This document shows positions 47,189 through 56,793 of a stretch of 64,000 nt of DNA, one piece after another (the first letter of the stretch is position 1; every line of letters begins with the position of its first letter). The DNA lies in assembly GCF_904846675.1 (NCBI RefSeq), contig NZ_CAJHBT010000010.1, positions 28,457 through 92,456 of the forward strand, written 5' to 3'. Both the position numbers and the translations under genes were made by a program. This stretch comes from Psychrobacter urativorans (GTDB taxonomy: Bacteria > Pseudomonadota > Gammaproteobacteria > Pseudomonadales > Moraxellaceae). Under the pieces are notes generated by a model. It had not been told where the DNA came from, made no database searches, and saw nothing but the letters and a program-made list of their open reading frames with translations.

Positions 47189-49372
47189 TTAAAAGTAACG
47201 CATATAAGCCAGTTTCACATCGTCATTGGCATCGACGCGATCTTGCCAATCATAACTGGCATTGAGGCGTAACGCCTGCTTTTTGTCGATATCATATTGC
47301 AGGCCAAGGGTCGTAATCGGTTGCCAATAATGACCACGAACATCCGGTTCATCGCTGCTGCCATGATACCAATATGGCAGTTGCAATTCAGCTTGCGCGC
47401 GTAACTGATTGTTAATCTGGTATAGACAACCGGCATTTACCCCAGCGCCAACGCGATAGCCTTTGTTAATTCCGCGCCCTGCTTGTACTGCCCCCGTTGC
47501 CAGTGTATAGCATAACTGCGGCGGCATCTCACCGGTCACTAAGCCCGATGGCTCAGTGCGCGGCGTGCCAAACACCCAAGACTTACCATATTCTAAAGTG
47601 GTACTGCCCACTAAGTGATCGCCACCATCTTGCTGGGAGCCGTCATTGATACGCGTGGCCTCGATATTTGCACCCCATGTTTTTCCTTTTTGCGCTGTGT
47701 TCACTGGATTAAATGAGCGTCCTCTAATTAAAGTAAAGTTCTGCAATACTACGCTTGATGGCTGCTTATTGTCCTTGTCATCATCAGTATCATAAAAACG
47801 TAGCGTCGCATCGATTCCTTCTAAATTAAAAAACTGCTTGAATCCTGCTGGTCGATCAAGGATGTCATGAAAGCCGGCACGCAGTCCAACATCAATATAA
47901 CTGTTATCACCACGATGGCCAATGCCAATTTGTCCACGTTGAAGCGGATGACGGTCGAGCGGATTATTATTAGAGACCGCAATTGCCAGCGGCTGTAATC
48001 TCTGCTTATCCTCTGACATACTAGATGCTGGATTGCTAACTGCTGATTTAATTTGTTTCTCGGCATCCTTATCTATACCTTGATAGCCTAGCTTTTCTTG
48101 ATTATCTAAACTTTGCTGACTAAGCTTAGCCGCCTGACGTGCTTTATTCAGCTGTGCTTGCCGTACGGTACTATCGGCTGGCGTATAGCGTGTACTTACC
48201 AGCATTTTTTCATCATCAAGTAGATTTACCACGTCAGATGGAATCACCACATAAGGCAACTGACTTAATAAGTGCATTTTGGGACGCACTACGTCGATAA
48301 GACGCAAAATCTCAGAAGCACAATTATCGGTTGCAAAGTAATACGGTATATCTAGATCTTTAGTTTCCCAAACGTGCGCCATGATTTGACGAACCTCAGT
48401 TGGGGTCAAATCTAGCTGATAGGTCCAAGTATCACGCTCATCGTCTTTTAAATAATCTGCTAGCTTTTTGGGATAAGGGTCAATCTCGATACTGTTGTCA
48501 TAGCCACCGCTCATTGCTTTAACGGCATAAATCAAAAAACTATCGGCAGTATCGCCATCGACTGTGTCATTAAGCGCATAGGCATGATGAATCTGGGTAA
48601 AATCTGCCGCGCTGGTTGGCGAATCAATACGTAATAAAGTATGACCAAAGGCGGATATTGGATTGTCCAAATACTCTTGGGCAAACATTACTGACAGCTG
48701 CTCGGGCGCTAGCGTTGCCATCCAGTCATCAAACTCTGGACAGGCCACTTGCACACGTGTTTTATCAATATTTAAGGTATCCGTTAGCCACTGTACCCGT
48801 GCAGGAAAGCGACATAACGCAGCGCTATTATTTGCTTGAGCGCTCATACTAGTATTATTAGTACCGCTATTAGCGGACGTTGTCAGTTGTTCAGAGAGTG
48901 CCACTAACATAGCGTCTAGCTCAGCGCCAGAGTCTTGCTGACCATGAGCACTCAAAAAGAACGAGGAGTCATCAACCAGACTTTTATTTTCACCTTTACT
49001 AAAAATACTTTTTTCATCATCAATAAAATACAATAAGCGTCGCCATGTCGTATGCTGCGCTAAATTGTCAGCTTTTACTTTTTGACGCCACGTGGTTAAA
49101 AGCTGCTCGGCGTTAGCGCTTTGAGTACTTTGCGCATTCTGAGTGTCATTAATCCCATCGTCTATTGTACGTTTAATTATAGGATTAGAAGTCAACGCTG
49201 GATTGGTTGTATTACCCAATTTTCCAGTAGTCACTACCGATAACGGTGTCGGCAAAAATGCTTGAGCCTGCGCGCTTAATAACAGCGCTGCAACAGCAAG
49301 TGGTAGACGGGCGCACGGGCTTATGATGGGTAGCATGCCATTTACGGCTATGGACTTTGAGTTTTTAGACAT
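47189..49372 (-). CDS. Large periplasmic/outer-membrane Lnb-like (DUF4105) protein
   Basis: 727 aa with an N-terminal signal peptide (LPLAVAALLLSAQAQA, about 23-38). The region 215-370 matches the Lnb N-terminal periplasmic domain (DUF4105): NPISAFGHTLLRIDSP (His near 241) and YYFATDNCASEILRLID (Cys near 351), a Cys/His pair as in NlpC/P60-type folds; Enterococcus Lnb uses this fold to transfer an acyl chain to lipoproteins. The C-terminal ~250 residues alternate polar and hydrophobic residues and end in Phe (VKLAYMRYF), the pattern of an outer-membrane beta-barrel. Function here is unproven. Divergent from ampD. Confidence 0.75.
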   Translation of the reverse strand: MSKNSKSIAVNGMLPIISPCARLPLAVAALLLSAQAQAFLPTPLSVVTTGKLGNTTNPALTSNPIIKRTIDDGINDTQNAQSTQSANAEQLLTTWRQKVKADNLAQHTTWRRLLYFIDDEKSIFSKGENKSLVDDSSFFLSAHGQQDSGAELDAMLVALSEQLTTSANSGTNNTSMSAQANNSAALCRFPARVQWLTDTLNIDKTRVQVACPEFDDWMATLAPEQLSVMFAQEYLDNPISAFGHTLLRIDSPTSAADFTQIHHAYALNDTVDGDTADSFLIYAVKAMSGGYDNSIEIDPYPKKLADYLKDDERDTWTYQLDLTPTEVRQIMAHVWETKDLDIPYYFATDNCASEILRLIDVVRPKMHLLSQLPYVVIPSDVVNLLDDEKMLVSTRYTPADSTVRQAQLNKARQAAKLSQQSLDNQEKLGYQGIDKDAEKQIKSAVSNPASSMSEDKQRLQPLAIAVSNNNPLDRHPLQRGQIGIGHRGDNSYIDVGLRAGFHDILDRPAGFKQFFNLEGIDATLRFYDTDDDKDNKQPSSVVLQNFTLIRGRSFNPVNTAQKGKTWGANIEATRINDGSQQDGGDHLVGSTTLEYGKSWVFGTPRTEPSGLVTGEMPPQLCYTLATGAVQAGRGINKGYRVGAGVNAGCLYQINNQLRAQAELQLPYWYHGSSDEPDVRGHYWQPITTLGLQYDIDKKQALRLNASYDWQDRVDANDDVKLAYMRYF

Positions 49373-49559
49373 GAGGTAATTTCTCGTACGCTATTAGATC
49401 GGGGTTAATAAAGTTAGTTAAGCATTCATAAATAATGATTTATATTTATTATTTTTAGGTATATTTATTAGCGTTGATTGTTATAAAAGCTATTTATTAA
49501 AACTATTTGGTGCAAAGGAATTATGTATAATTATTTTTTAAATCAATCCCTAAGCTCTT

Positions 49560-49623
49560 TTTAGAATTCGATTATAGCTTAGGGCAATGATAGTTTTTAC
49601 AGAGATTATTTTTGAATTCTAAA
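49560..49623. repeat. Inverted repeat upstream of ampD
   Basis: TTTAGAATTC (49560-49569) and GAATTCTAAA (49614-49623) are perfect complements. A second pair, CCCTAAGCT (49548-49556) and AGCTTAGGG (49576-49584), interlocks with it. The two cannot form together, which is the arrangement of alternative hairpins. Confidence 0.4.
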
Positions 49624-49649
49624 CAACCACTATAATAGCAGAGAATACT

Positions 49650-50270
49650 ATGCCGACAGCAACCTCAATTATTTCATCACAGTCTGATATACGAATGACT
49701 ATTAACAACGGACGCTTATCAGCGGCGACATGGTTGTGTTCACCTAATAGTAATGAGCGGCCCGATGGCATAAATATCAATACCATCGTCATTCATAATA
49801 TCAGCTTACCGCCCAATGAGTTTGGCGCATGCGGCGCGGATGGGACGCATTATGTCAAATCCCTTTTTACTAATAGTCTAGATTGGCAGGCGCACCCCTA
49901 TTTTCAAACCATTGAGGGTGCAGAAGTTTCAGCGCATCTATTCATAGAGCGTAATGGCGCTATCACGCAGTTTGTGAATTTTAATGATCGTGCTTGGCAT
50001 GCTGGTAGATCCAGCTATCTTGGCCGACCTGAATGTAATGATTATAGCATTGGTATTGAGCTTGAAGGCTCAGATTTCACCCCTTTTACCGCTACCCAAT
50101 ATGAGACGCTGGCCCAAGTAATTACCGCCATCTATCAAGCTTACCCTAAAACCCACCGGCATTTAACCGGTCATAGCGATATTGCCCCAGGCCGCAAGAC
50201 CGATCCTGGGGATTATTTTGAATGGACAAGGTTACGAGCAGTTATTACCGAAATACTAAAACAAGAGTAA
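49650..50270 (+). CDS. ampD: 1,6-anhydro-N-acetylmuramyl-L-alanine amidase AmpD
   Basis: Cytoplasmic zinc amidase that recycles anhydro-muropeptides and so affects AmpR-type beta-lactamase control. Family motifs: IVIHNISLPPNEFG (zinc His), SAHLFIERNGAITQFV, RAWHAGRSSYLGRPECND and HLTGHSDIAPGRKTDPGDYF, with the second zinc His and catalytic residues. 206 aa from 49650; AmpD proteins normally start nearer MTINNGRLSAATWLCSPN (ATG at 49695, 191 aa), so that start is a real alternative. A TATAAT at 49631-49636 would begin transcription only ~8 nt before 49650, favouring the later start. Confidence 0.93.
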   Translation: MPTATSIISSQSDIRMTINNGRLSAATWLCSPNSNERPDGININTIVIHNISLPPNEFGACGADGTHYVKSLFTNSLDWQAHPYFQTIEGAEVSAHLFIERNGAITQFVNFNDRAWHAGRSSYLGRPECNDYSIGIELEGSDFTPFTATQYETLAQVITAIYQAYPKTHRHLTGHSDIAPGRKTDPGDYFEWTRLRAVITEILKQE

Positions 50271-50299
50271 TCACTCAATTTTTATAAATTAGGAAAGCT

Positions 50300-50818
50300 A
50301 TGACTTGGATTGAAGTGGTCGATTCAGCAGTAAAAATAGGTTTGGGTGCATTGATAGCAGGTGTTATTGCTTTTTTGTTATCTTCGACACAGCATCGTAA
50401 TGAGCTTAAAAAAGCCAAAGTAGAACGCGAGTTTGAGATGCTAAAAGAAGTTGCAGAAAAAGTAGAGATTGTTAATAGTATTACCCTAAACTACTGGGCA
50501 TTCGTCACCGACTGGCGGCGCAAATTAGTTTTAGATAGCTCTCTTCCTAAATCTAACGGCTTGTTAGATGCTCAAAAAAAACTATTTGATAGCTTTAATG
50601 AATTAACCAAAGCAGAATCTTTATTACTTCTTTTTGGCTATGGTAGTGCTCAAGTTAAGCTTAGAGAATATGGAGAATCAATTATAGCTTTTAAAAAAAG
50701 AGTGGAATCCGTAAACATACCTTTCGACGACAATGATACAGCTAATTACAGAGAATCTATGCTTAATAAACGCTCCGAGCTTTTTCATCTACTTCATAAT
50801 ATTTATAAAACAATTTGA
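50300..50818 (+). CDS. Small membrane-anchored protein of unknown function
   Basis: Not recognised. 172 aa: one N-terminal membrane helix (about 10-28, KIGLGALIAGVIAFLLSS) then a helical, charged domain likely to be coiled coil (HRNELKKAKVEREFEMLKEVAEK). The layout resembles many small toxin- or phage-linked membrane proteins, but nothing specific identifies it. It separates ampD from murJ, which are often neighbours in this group, and its codon use is more AT-rich than theirs, suggesting a later insertion. AGGAAAG lies about 7 nt before the ATG. Confidence 0.6.
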   Translation: MTWIEVVDSAVKIGLGALIAGVIAFLLSSTQHRNELKKAKVEREFEMLKEVAEKVEIVNSITLNYWAFVTDWRRKLVLDSSLPKSNGLLDAQKKLFDSFNELTKAESLLLLFGYGSAQVKLREYGESIIAFKKRVESVNIPFDDNDTANYRESMLNKRSELFHLLHNIYKTI

Positions 50819-50922
50819 ATATTAATTTACTCAATTATAAAATAATAATGATGCAGCTAGCTCAGTAATTATTATTGACACTCGACATTCCACACCCAAT
50901 CCATTTATACCTGTCATGAAAA

Positions 50923-50931
50923 TGCTATAAT
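50923..50931 (+). promoter_or_regulatory. Extended -10 promoter of murJ
   Basis: TG-C-TATAAT (50923-50931), the same extended -10 as in front of rpoZ. Lies about 55 nt before the murJ start. Confidence 0.5.
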
Positions 50932-50986
50932 CCGTCAGTTTTTTGACCTCAGTAAATTAATAGACAAATTAGCAGAATAGGTTCTC

Positions 50987-52537
50987 ATGGCAAAAAGTCG
51001 GTTATTTCGTTCAACCATGGTGGTCAGTAGCATGACCATGTTGTCCCGTATTTTGGGACTAGTACGTGATGTGGTGTTATTAAGTGTCTTTGGGGCAGGC
51101 GGACTGATGGATGCCTTTTTAGTTGCCTTTAAGATACCCAACTTTTTACGACGGCTGTTTGCTGAAGGTGCTTTTAGCCAAGCTTTTGTGCCAGTATTAT
51201 CAGAATATAAAGAAAAATATAGCTTACAGCAGGTACAAATCTTAGTCAGTCGCACCTCAGGGGCACTATTACTGATTTTATCGATGCTTACCGTGGTGGT
51301 TATTTTAATGGCACCGTGGGTCGTGACTTTATTTGCTCCTGGCTTTGCGGATCAGCCCGATAAATTTGCTATTACCGCTGAACTATTACGCTTAACCTTT
51401 CCTTATTTATTATTTATCTCTATGACCGCTTTTGCCAGTGGCATTTTACAAAGTTACGGGCGCTTTGCAGCGCCTGCCTTTGCACCGGTATTATTAAACC
51501 TATGTATGATTGGCGGAGCGCTCGTCTTCTCGCCGATGTTCGAGACGCCCATTATGGCGCTCGGCTATGCGGTTGCTATTGCAGGCTTATTACAGTTATT
51601 AATCCAATTGCCGCAGTTATCGCAACAGAAACTGTTAGTGTTACCTAGAATCGACTTCCAGCATGAAGGTGTTAGACGCATTTTAAAGCTGATGCTCCCT
51701 GCCATCTTTGGGGTGTCTGTTACCCAGATTAACTTGCTGCTTAATACCATATTTGCCTCACTCATGATTGGCGGTTCGGTCTCATGGCTATATGCTGCTG
51801 AGCGTATGAGTGAGTTGCCGCTAGGCCTAATTGGGGTAGCGATTGGTACCGTTATCCTACCTAGTTTGTCGAGAAGTGAAGCCCAAAAAGACGATGTCAC
51901 CTTTAGAAAAACTATTGATTGGGCAGCAAGGCTGATTGTTGTCGTCGGTCTGCCGGCAGCAGCAGCGTTATTTATACTCTCTGATGTGCTCATGCAGGCG
52001 TTATTCATGCGTGGTGAGTTTACTTTACGTGATGCGCAAATGAGTTCGCTCGCGCTGCGTAGTATGGCCGGTGGTATCTTAGGCTTTATGCTGATTAAAA
52101 TCTTTGCCCCTGCTTTTTTTGCTCGTCAAGATATAAGAACGCCAGTGAAAATCGGTATTATTTCCGTCTTTGCTAATATGATTTTTAGCGTTATCTTTAT
52201 TGGTATATTCTACTTTTTTGATATCCCGTTACATGGTGGTTTGGCACTTGCCACTACTGGTGCCTCATTTGTGAATGCGGGCTTATTATATTATTTCTTG
52301 CAAAAACGCGATATTTTTCGTTTTGGTAGCCACTGGAAAAAGCTCTTTGCTCAGTTCTTAATCGCTACTGGCGCTATGGTTGCCGCTCTTTATATAATGC
52401 TACCCCACTTCCCTACCGATGAGGCACAATGGCAACGTTTGGTTGCGCTGCTCATTATGTGTGGCGTTGGTGCCGCTGTTTATGGCGTGGTGTTATTGGC
52501 AAGCGGCTTCCGTCCGCACCAGCTTAAACATGGCTAG
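50987..52537 (+). CDS. murJ: Lipid II flippase MurJ
   Basis: MOP-superfamily transporter that flips lipid II across the inner membrane; 516 aa with about 14 membrane helices. LFRSTMVVSSMTMLSRILGLVRDVV is the conserved first helix, with FKIPNFLRRLFAEGAFSQAFVPV (the RRLFAEGA arginine pair) and MSELPLGLIGVAIGTVILPSLS. Together with murC/murG in this window it covers the last cytoplasmic steps of peptidoglycan export. Confidence 0.97.
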   Translation: MAKSRLFRSTMVVSSMTMLSRILGLVRDVVLLSVFGAGGLMDAFLVAFKIPNFLRRLFAEGAFSQAFVPVLSEYKEKYSLQQVQILVSRTSGALLLILSMLTVVVILMAPWVVTLFAPGFADQPDKFAITAELLRLTFPYLLFISMTAFASGILQSYGRFAAPAFAPVLLNLCMIGGALVFSPMFETPIMALGYAVAIAGLLQLLIQLPQLSQQKLLVLPRIDFQHEGVRRILKLMLPAIFGVSVTQINLLLNTIFASLMIGGSVSWLYAAERMSELPLGLIGVAIGTVILPSLSRSEAQKDDVTFRKTIDWAARLIVVVGLPAAAALFILSDVLMQALFMRGEFTLRDAQMSSLALRSMAGGILGFMLIKIFAPAFFARQDIRTPVKIGIISVFANMIFSVIFIGIFYFFDIPLHGGLALATTGASFVNAGLLYYFLQKRDIFRFGSHWKKLFAQFLIATGAMVAALYIMLPHFPTDEAQWQRLVALLIMCGVGAAVYGVVLLASGFRPHQLKHG

Positions 52538-52658
52538 GGTTAAGATTAAGGCTAAGCGTTACCAAACAGACACACGCTTGAATGATTCACTGACTGTTAA
52601 TGGCGTTAAGAATTGCCATAATTGATCATCAATAGATACAAGAATTTTGAGGTTTACT

Positions 52659-53306
52659 ATGACAGCTAAATATTTAACAGTGCAGCGCTTGCCAAAATTG
52701 CTAGCCACAGGGGTTTTGAGTACAGGACTGCTGCTAAGTGGTTGCAGTAATAGTGATAAAAATGATGGTAGTGATAGTGCTGAGACCGCAATGGATGTTG
52801 AGAATAATGCGGATGATACGACAGCTACGACTAGCACTCAAGATGCAGAAGCGACTGACGCTGAAAGCACTGAAAGCATCCTTGAAAATGAAGGCGTGCA
52901 GATAACAGATAGCCTTGAAGATAAAAGTGAAACGGATATTACTAGCGACAATATTAACCCATTAACAGCGGCCACCCAGCAACCAAGCCTAGTGACTAAC
53001 CCCACTAAAGCGGGTACACCTGAGGATACGGTTAAGCAAGCCCTCGATACTTTATATCATGGTGATGTTAAGGAAGCGGCAACTTACTATAAAGTTGATA
53101 TCCCAAACTTCACGGATGAGCTAGCCAAAACCCAACATGCCTTTCAGCAAACCGTTGAAGGTGTCACTATCACAGATACCCAATATAATAGCGACAAAAC
53201 AAAAGCGACTATCAATGGCGAGCTGATGCTTAAAGATCAACAAGAACCCGCACCGCTGGGCTACGAGCTACAAAAGATAGATGGCCAATGGAAAATTTTA
53301 GGCTAA
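52659..53306 (+). CDS. Lipoprotein with C-terminal DUF4878-like domain
   Basis: 215 aa. The lipobox LLLSGC (Cys29) follows an N-terminal hydrophobic stretch, so it is exported and lipid-anchored. Residues 30-120 are acidic and Thr/Asp/Glu-rich, probably disordered. The rest (about 125-215; GTPEDTVKQALDTLYHGDVKEAATYY...GYELQKIDGQWKILG) resembles the NTF2-like DUF4878 fold. Start ATG has GAGG 7 nt upstream; an in-frame upstream TTG is not favoured. Function unknown. Confidence 0.75.
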   Translation: MTAKYLTVQRLPKLLATGVLSTGLLLSGCSNSDKNDGSDSAETAMDVENNADDTTATTSTQDAEATDAESTESILENEGVQITDSLEDKSETDITSDNINPLTAATQQPSLVTNPTKAGTPEDTVKQALDTLYHGDVKEAATYYKVDIPNFTDELAKTQHAFQQTVEGVTITDTQYNSDKTKATINGELMLKDQQEPAPLGYELQKIDGQWKILG

Positions 53307-53328
53307 AAAGATAAAGCCAAAAATTAGC

Positions 53329-54000
53329 CTAATGGTTAACTACAACGGCTTTACCCAACATTACTACATCTGCCGTAAAACCTTGCATGTCACAAACTTG
53401 CGGCATATAACCCCACTGCTCAAAGCCAAGCTTGGTAAATAAACCTAGACTTGGCTGGTTATGAGCAAAAATAAGTGCCACGATATTACGAATACCAAGA
53501 CTTGGCGCTTGAGTCAGCATCCAGCGCGTTAATGAGCTACCCAGCCCTTGCCCATGATAGTCGTGATGCAGATAAATACTGATTTCACTACTAATATGAT
53601 AAGCAGTACGCGCATATAAGTCGCTAAAACTACCCCACGCTACGATTACCGAGGTAGCACAGTCTTGAGTAACCGGCAGGCTAATCGTCTGGTCATTAAG
53701 TGGGTTAACAGTTTTCTCAGTATCGTTGATAGCTTTGACCACATAGATAGGACGCGTTAAGCTATTTAAATGCTCAGCAAACCAAGCGGCGCGCTCATCA
53801 ATAGTGACTGCTACTAAATTGGCCGTCGCTTGCTTACCTTCGATGCTTTGATTATAAATGCTTAAAACCTCTGGCAAGTCATCAATACTTGCGCGCTGAA
53901 CCCTAAACTGGTCGCTGAGTTTCGTATAATCAAACTTATTATCATCAAGCACTGTATTATTAAGAAGAGTAACATTAGAGGCACAATTAGGGTCAGACAT
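53329..54000 (-). CDS. GNAT family N-acetyltransferase (phosphinothricin-type)
   Basis: About 223 aa. After ~30 non-conserved residues, FRVQRASIDDLPEVLSIYNQSIE, ERAAWFAEH and EISIYLHHDYHGQGLGSSLTRWML (acetyl-CoA Q/RxxGxG loop, GQGLGS) are typical of GNATs. ALIFAHNQPSLGLFTKLGFEQWGYMPQV follows as in the Pat/Bar group. The acceptor is unknown. A ~40-residue insert (IYVVKAINDTEKTVN...) interrupts the domain. The ATG at 54000 has GAGAG a few nt upstream; one four codons earlier has none. Confidence 0.82.
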   Translation of the reverse strand: MSDPNCASNVTLLNNTVLDDNKFDYTKLSDQFRVQRASIDDLPEVLSIYNQSIEGKQATANLVAVTIDERAAWFAEHLNSLTRPIYVVKAINDTEKTVNPLNDQTISLPVTQDCATSVIVAWGSFSDLYARTAYHISSEISIYLHHDYHGQGLGSSLTRWMLTQAPSLGIRNIVALIFAHNQPSLGLFTKLGFEQWGYMPQVCDMQGFTADVVMLGKAVVVNH

Positions 54001-54169
54001 AGCCGCTCTCATGATTAGGGTTATATAGTTAGTGATTCATCATTAATGATGCGTCGTTAATGATGTTAGCATGGCTATTTTACTTTATAATGGCAGGTTT
54101 TTGACACATCAAATTTTATTTTGGCTGTGTTTTTCTTTATTCAATTGGTCTTATCATAGCTGCAAATTT

Positions 54170-55234
54170 ATGAAAACCTACTTCCTTGAGCAACTGATTA
54201 CGCCGCCGAACGTGTTACCTAACGCGACATCCAACGATGCCAGTATCATTCTTAATTCAATTGAGCTTACGCCTTGTGTGCTCACGATTGGCAACTTTGA
54301 TGGAGTGCACTTAGGTCATCAAGCGATGCTTGAACAAGTCCGCCAGCTGGCTGGCGAGCGCAAACTAAGCTCGGCGGTCATGATATTTGAGCCCCAGCCG
54401 CGTGAGTTTTTTGCGCCGGCGACGGCCCCTGCGCGCCTGACCAATTTAGCAGAAAAACAAGCCTTGTTAGCAGAGTATGGCGTCGAGACCTTGATCGTTG
54501 CCAGCTTTGACAGTGATTTTCGTACGCTTACCGCGCAAGCCTTTGCAGATATGATAGCGCAGCGGCTAAACGTAAAAGCTTTAGTATTGGGTGATGATTT
54601 TCGTTTTGGCCATGACCGTACAGGTGATAGTCAATTCCTGCGCGATTATGGCTTACACGTGACCAATCTGCATACCGTTACTGATCATACAGCTGCCGAT
54701 GAGCGTATCAGCTCAACCCGTATTCGCAATCTGCTATTAGCCGGTGATATTGCTGCTGCAAATCAATTGCTTGGGCGCGATTATGCCAACACTGGAATGG
54801 TGGTTGGCGGTGATAAAATTGGTCGTACGATGGACTTTCCGACGGCTAATATTGACTTAGCGCGTCTAAAACCTGCCTTGCATGGTATTTTTGCCGTTGA
54901 TGTTATTCGCCTTGATGAACAAGGACAAGTAATACCCAACGGTCTGACAGAACTCGCCACCGAAGGTGCGACCGGAATCACAGGTTTGCGGCCGCATAGC
55001 TTATTTGGTACCGCTAATATTGGCACCAGACCATCAGTGGATAAAGGACATGATTGGCGCCTAGAGGTTCATTTTCCTCAGTTGCACGCTAATTTATATG
55101 GTCAGACATTACACGTACGCTTTTTGCATTTTTTGCATGGTGAGCGGCACTATGACAGCTTAGAGGCGCTAAAATCTGGTATTCATAACGATGTAGCAGA
55201 TTTACTCGAATGGCGCACTAAGCAGCTTAGCTAA
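54170..55234 (+). CDS. ribF: Bifunctional riboflavin kinase/FMN adenylyltransferase RibF
   Basis: Makes FMN and FAD from riboflavin; 354 aa. N-terminal FAD synthetase domain: LTIGNFDGVHLGHQAML (nucleotidyltransferase His motif), FEPQPREFF and ISSTRIRNLLLAGDI. C-terminal flavokinase: GGDKIGRTMDFPTANI and GTANIGTRPSV, then VHFPQLHANLYGQ. An insert of ~20 residues (IRLDEQGQVIPNGLTELATEG) sits in the kinase domain. The start MKTYFLEQL has a weak site; earlier in-frame ATGs would add a hydrophobic stretch not seen in the family. Confidence 0.96.
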   Translation: MKTYFLEQLITPPNVLPNATSNDASIILNSIELTPCVLTIGNFDGVHLGHQAMLEQVRQLAGERKLSSAVMIFEPQPREFFAPATAPARLTNLAEKQALLAEYGVETLIVASFDSDFRTLTAQAFADMIAQRLNVKALVLGDDFRFGHDRTGDSQFLRDYGLHVTNLHTVTDHTAADERISSTRIRNLLLAGDIAAANQLLGRDYANTGMVVGGDKIGRTMDFPTANIDLARLKPALHGIFAVDVIRLDEQGQVIPNGLTELATEGATGITGLRPHSLFGTANIGTRPSVDKGHDWRLEVHFPQLHANLYGQTLHVRFLHFLHGERHYDSLEALKSGIHNDVADLLEWRTKQLS

Positions 55235-55257
55235 AAATATTAGCTGAAAACAAAAAT

Positions 55258-55290
55258 AAAACCCACAAGCGCGAACGCTGTGGGTCTTTT
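55258..55290. terminator. Bidirectional terminator between ribF and the DUF2789 gene
   Basis: ACCCACA-a-GCG / CGC-TGTGGGT hairpin with a CGAA loop and T-rich tracts on both strands, located between two convergent genes. Confidence 0.8.
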
Positions 55291-55332
55291 AATAAATAGT
55301 CCTTTATCAATTTATAATGTTTGAAGCAATAA

Positions 55333-55572
55333 TTAGGCGTCTGGATGCATGCGTACATTCAAATCGTCAATAATCTCCACCCACGCCGCATCTTTTGTCC
55401 ATTCTTCTTGTAAGAACATACGTTGATTATCATTCCAGATATCAGACTCTATTAACTTTTCATCTTTTGCTAGTTGATTTTTTTCAACGAATCCATCAAT
55501 AGCTTCATCTGAGCTATCCAGACCTAACTGTGCAAACAATTCGTTCATACTATATTCAGGTTCACCTAACAT
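55333..55572 (-). CDS. DUF2789 family protein
   Basis: 79 aa. YSMNELFAQLGLDSSDEAIDGFVEKNQLAKDEKLIESDIWNDNQRMFLQEEWTKDAAWVEIIDDL shows the DUF2789 pattern (LFAQLGL, W...Q..FL.E....DA.W...VD.L). Function unknown; it is a stand-alone acidic protein. AAGGAG lies about 8 nt before the ATG. Confidence 0.8.
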   Translation of the reverse strand: MLGEPEYSMNELFAQLGLDSSDEAIDGFVEKNQLAKDEKLIESDIWNDNQRMFLQEEWTKDAAWVEIIDDLNVRMHPDA

Positions 55573-55733
55573 TCTTTTTCTCCTTTAGTATTCTTAGTTT
55601 TTGTACCGACTATTTGTTTACTTTTTTATCTCTAAAATTCTAAGTACTCACTCATTGTAGCAAGTCAATTCTTAAAAGCTATTATTCAACGTTACCAGTT
55701 ATGTTAACGACTGAAAGATTAAATTAAAGGCAC

Positions 55734-55766
55734 AAAAAAGCCCTTCTACTTTAGAAGGGCTTTTTT
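55734..55766 (-). terminator. Intrinsic terminator after mdh
   Basis: AAAAAAGCCCTTCT pairs perfectly with AGAAGGGCTTTTTT around a 5-nt loop, about 45 nt past the mdh stop codon. Confidence 0.92.
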
Positions 55767-55809
55767 ATTTCTAATGTTAATTGTTTAGCAGCTTATCTAA
55801 CTATTCTAC

Positions 55810-56793
55810 TTATGGAAGTAGATGCGATACCGCATCACGCTCTTCGTTAAGCTCTTGCTCAGTCGCTGCCATTTTCTCTTTTGAGAAATCAGATGACACG
55901 TCGACACCATCAACGATAGACCAATCGCCATTTTTACAAGTGCATGGGAACGAATAGATTAAGCCTTCAGAGATACCATATTCGCCATTAGAATAAACGC
56001 CCATTGATACCCAGTCGTTATCGTCGGTACCCATTACCCACGTACGCACGTGTGCAATAGCGGCGTTGGCTGCAGAGGCTGCAGAAGAAGCACCGCGCGC
56101 TTTAATAATTGCGGCACCACGTTTTTGTACTTCTGGGATATAAGTATTTTCGTACCAATCACGATCTACTAAATCTAACGCTGGCTTACCGTTCACCGTA
56201 CAAGCCGTTAAATCAGGATACTGAGTAGATGAATGGTTGCCCCAGATGGTCATTTTTTTCACGTCATTAACCGTGCTGTCCGTTTTTTCGGCCAACTGCG
56301 CTATACCGCGATTGTGATCCAAGCGCGTCATCGCAGTAAAGTTACGTGGATCTAAATCGGGTGCGTTACGCTGAGCGATAACCGCGTTGGTATTTGCAGG
56401 GTTACCGACGACTAATACTTTAACATCACGACTTGCGACGTCATTTAGAGCTTTACCTTGCGCTGAAAAAATTGCAGCGTTGGCTTCTAACAAGTCTTTA
56501 CGTTCCATACCTGGGCCACGAGGACGTGAACCTACAAGTAAAGCATAGTCAACGTCTTTAAAGGCAACTTTGGCATCATCAGTTTGGACAATATCTGCTA
56601 ATAAAGGGAATGCACAGTCTTGTAGTTCCATGACCACACCCTTTAGGGCGTCGAGTGCTGGGGTAATTTCAAGTAAATTCAAAATAACTGGCTGATCTTT
56701 ACCTAGCATCTCACCCGATGCAATACGAAATAACATAGCATAGCTGATGTTACCAGCGGCACCGGTTACGGCAACACGTATAGGCTGTTTCAT
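55810..56793 (-). CDS. mdh: Malate dehydrogenase
   Basis: NAD-dependent TCA-cycle enzyme, 327 aa. [21 protein letters not shown] is the Rossmann loop, [18 protein letters not shown] the mobile active-site loop, and [13 protein letters not shown] and [12 protein letters not shown] (catalytic His) complete the site. The GAAGNI start and length place it in the group of Pseudomonas/Burkholderia-type and cytosolic-eukaryote-like MDHs, not the E. coli Mdh group. AGGGAG lies about 7 nt before the ATG. Confidence 0.97.
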   Translation of the reverse strand: MKQPIRVAVTGAAGNISYAMLFRIASGEMLGKDQPVILNLLEITPALDALKGVVMELQDCAFPLLADIVQTDDAKVAFKDVDYALLVGSRPRGPGMERKDLLEANAAIFSAQGKALNDVASRDVKVLVVGNPANTNAVIAQRNAPDLDPRNFTAMTRLDHNRGIAQLAEKTDSTVNDVKKMTIWGNHSSTQYPDLTACTVNGKPALDLVDRDWYENTYIPEVQKRGAAIIKARGASSAASAANAAIAHVRTWVMGTDDNDWVSMGVYSNGEYGISEGLIYSFPCTCKNGDWSIVDGVDVSSDFSKEKMAATEQELNEERDAVSHLLP

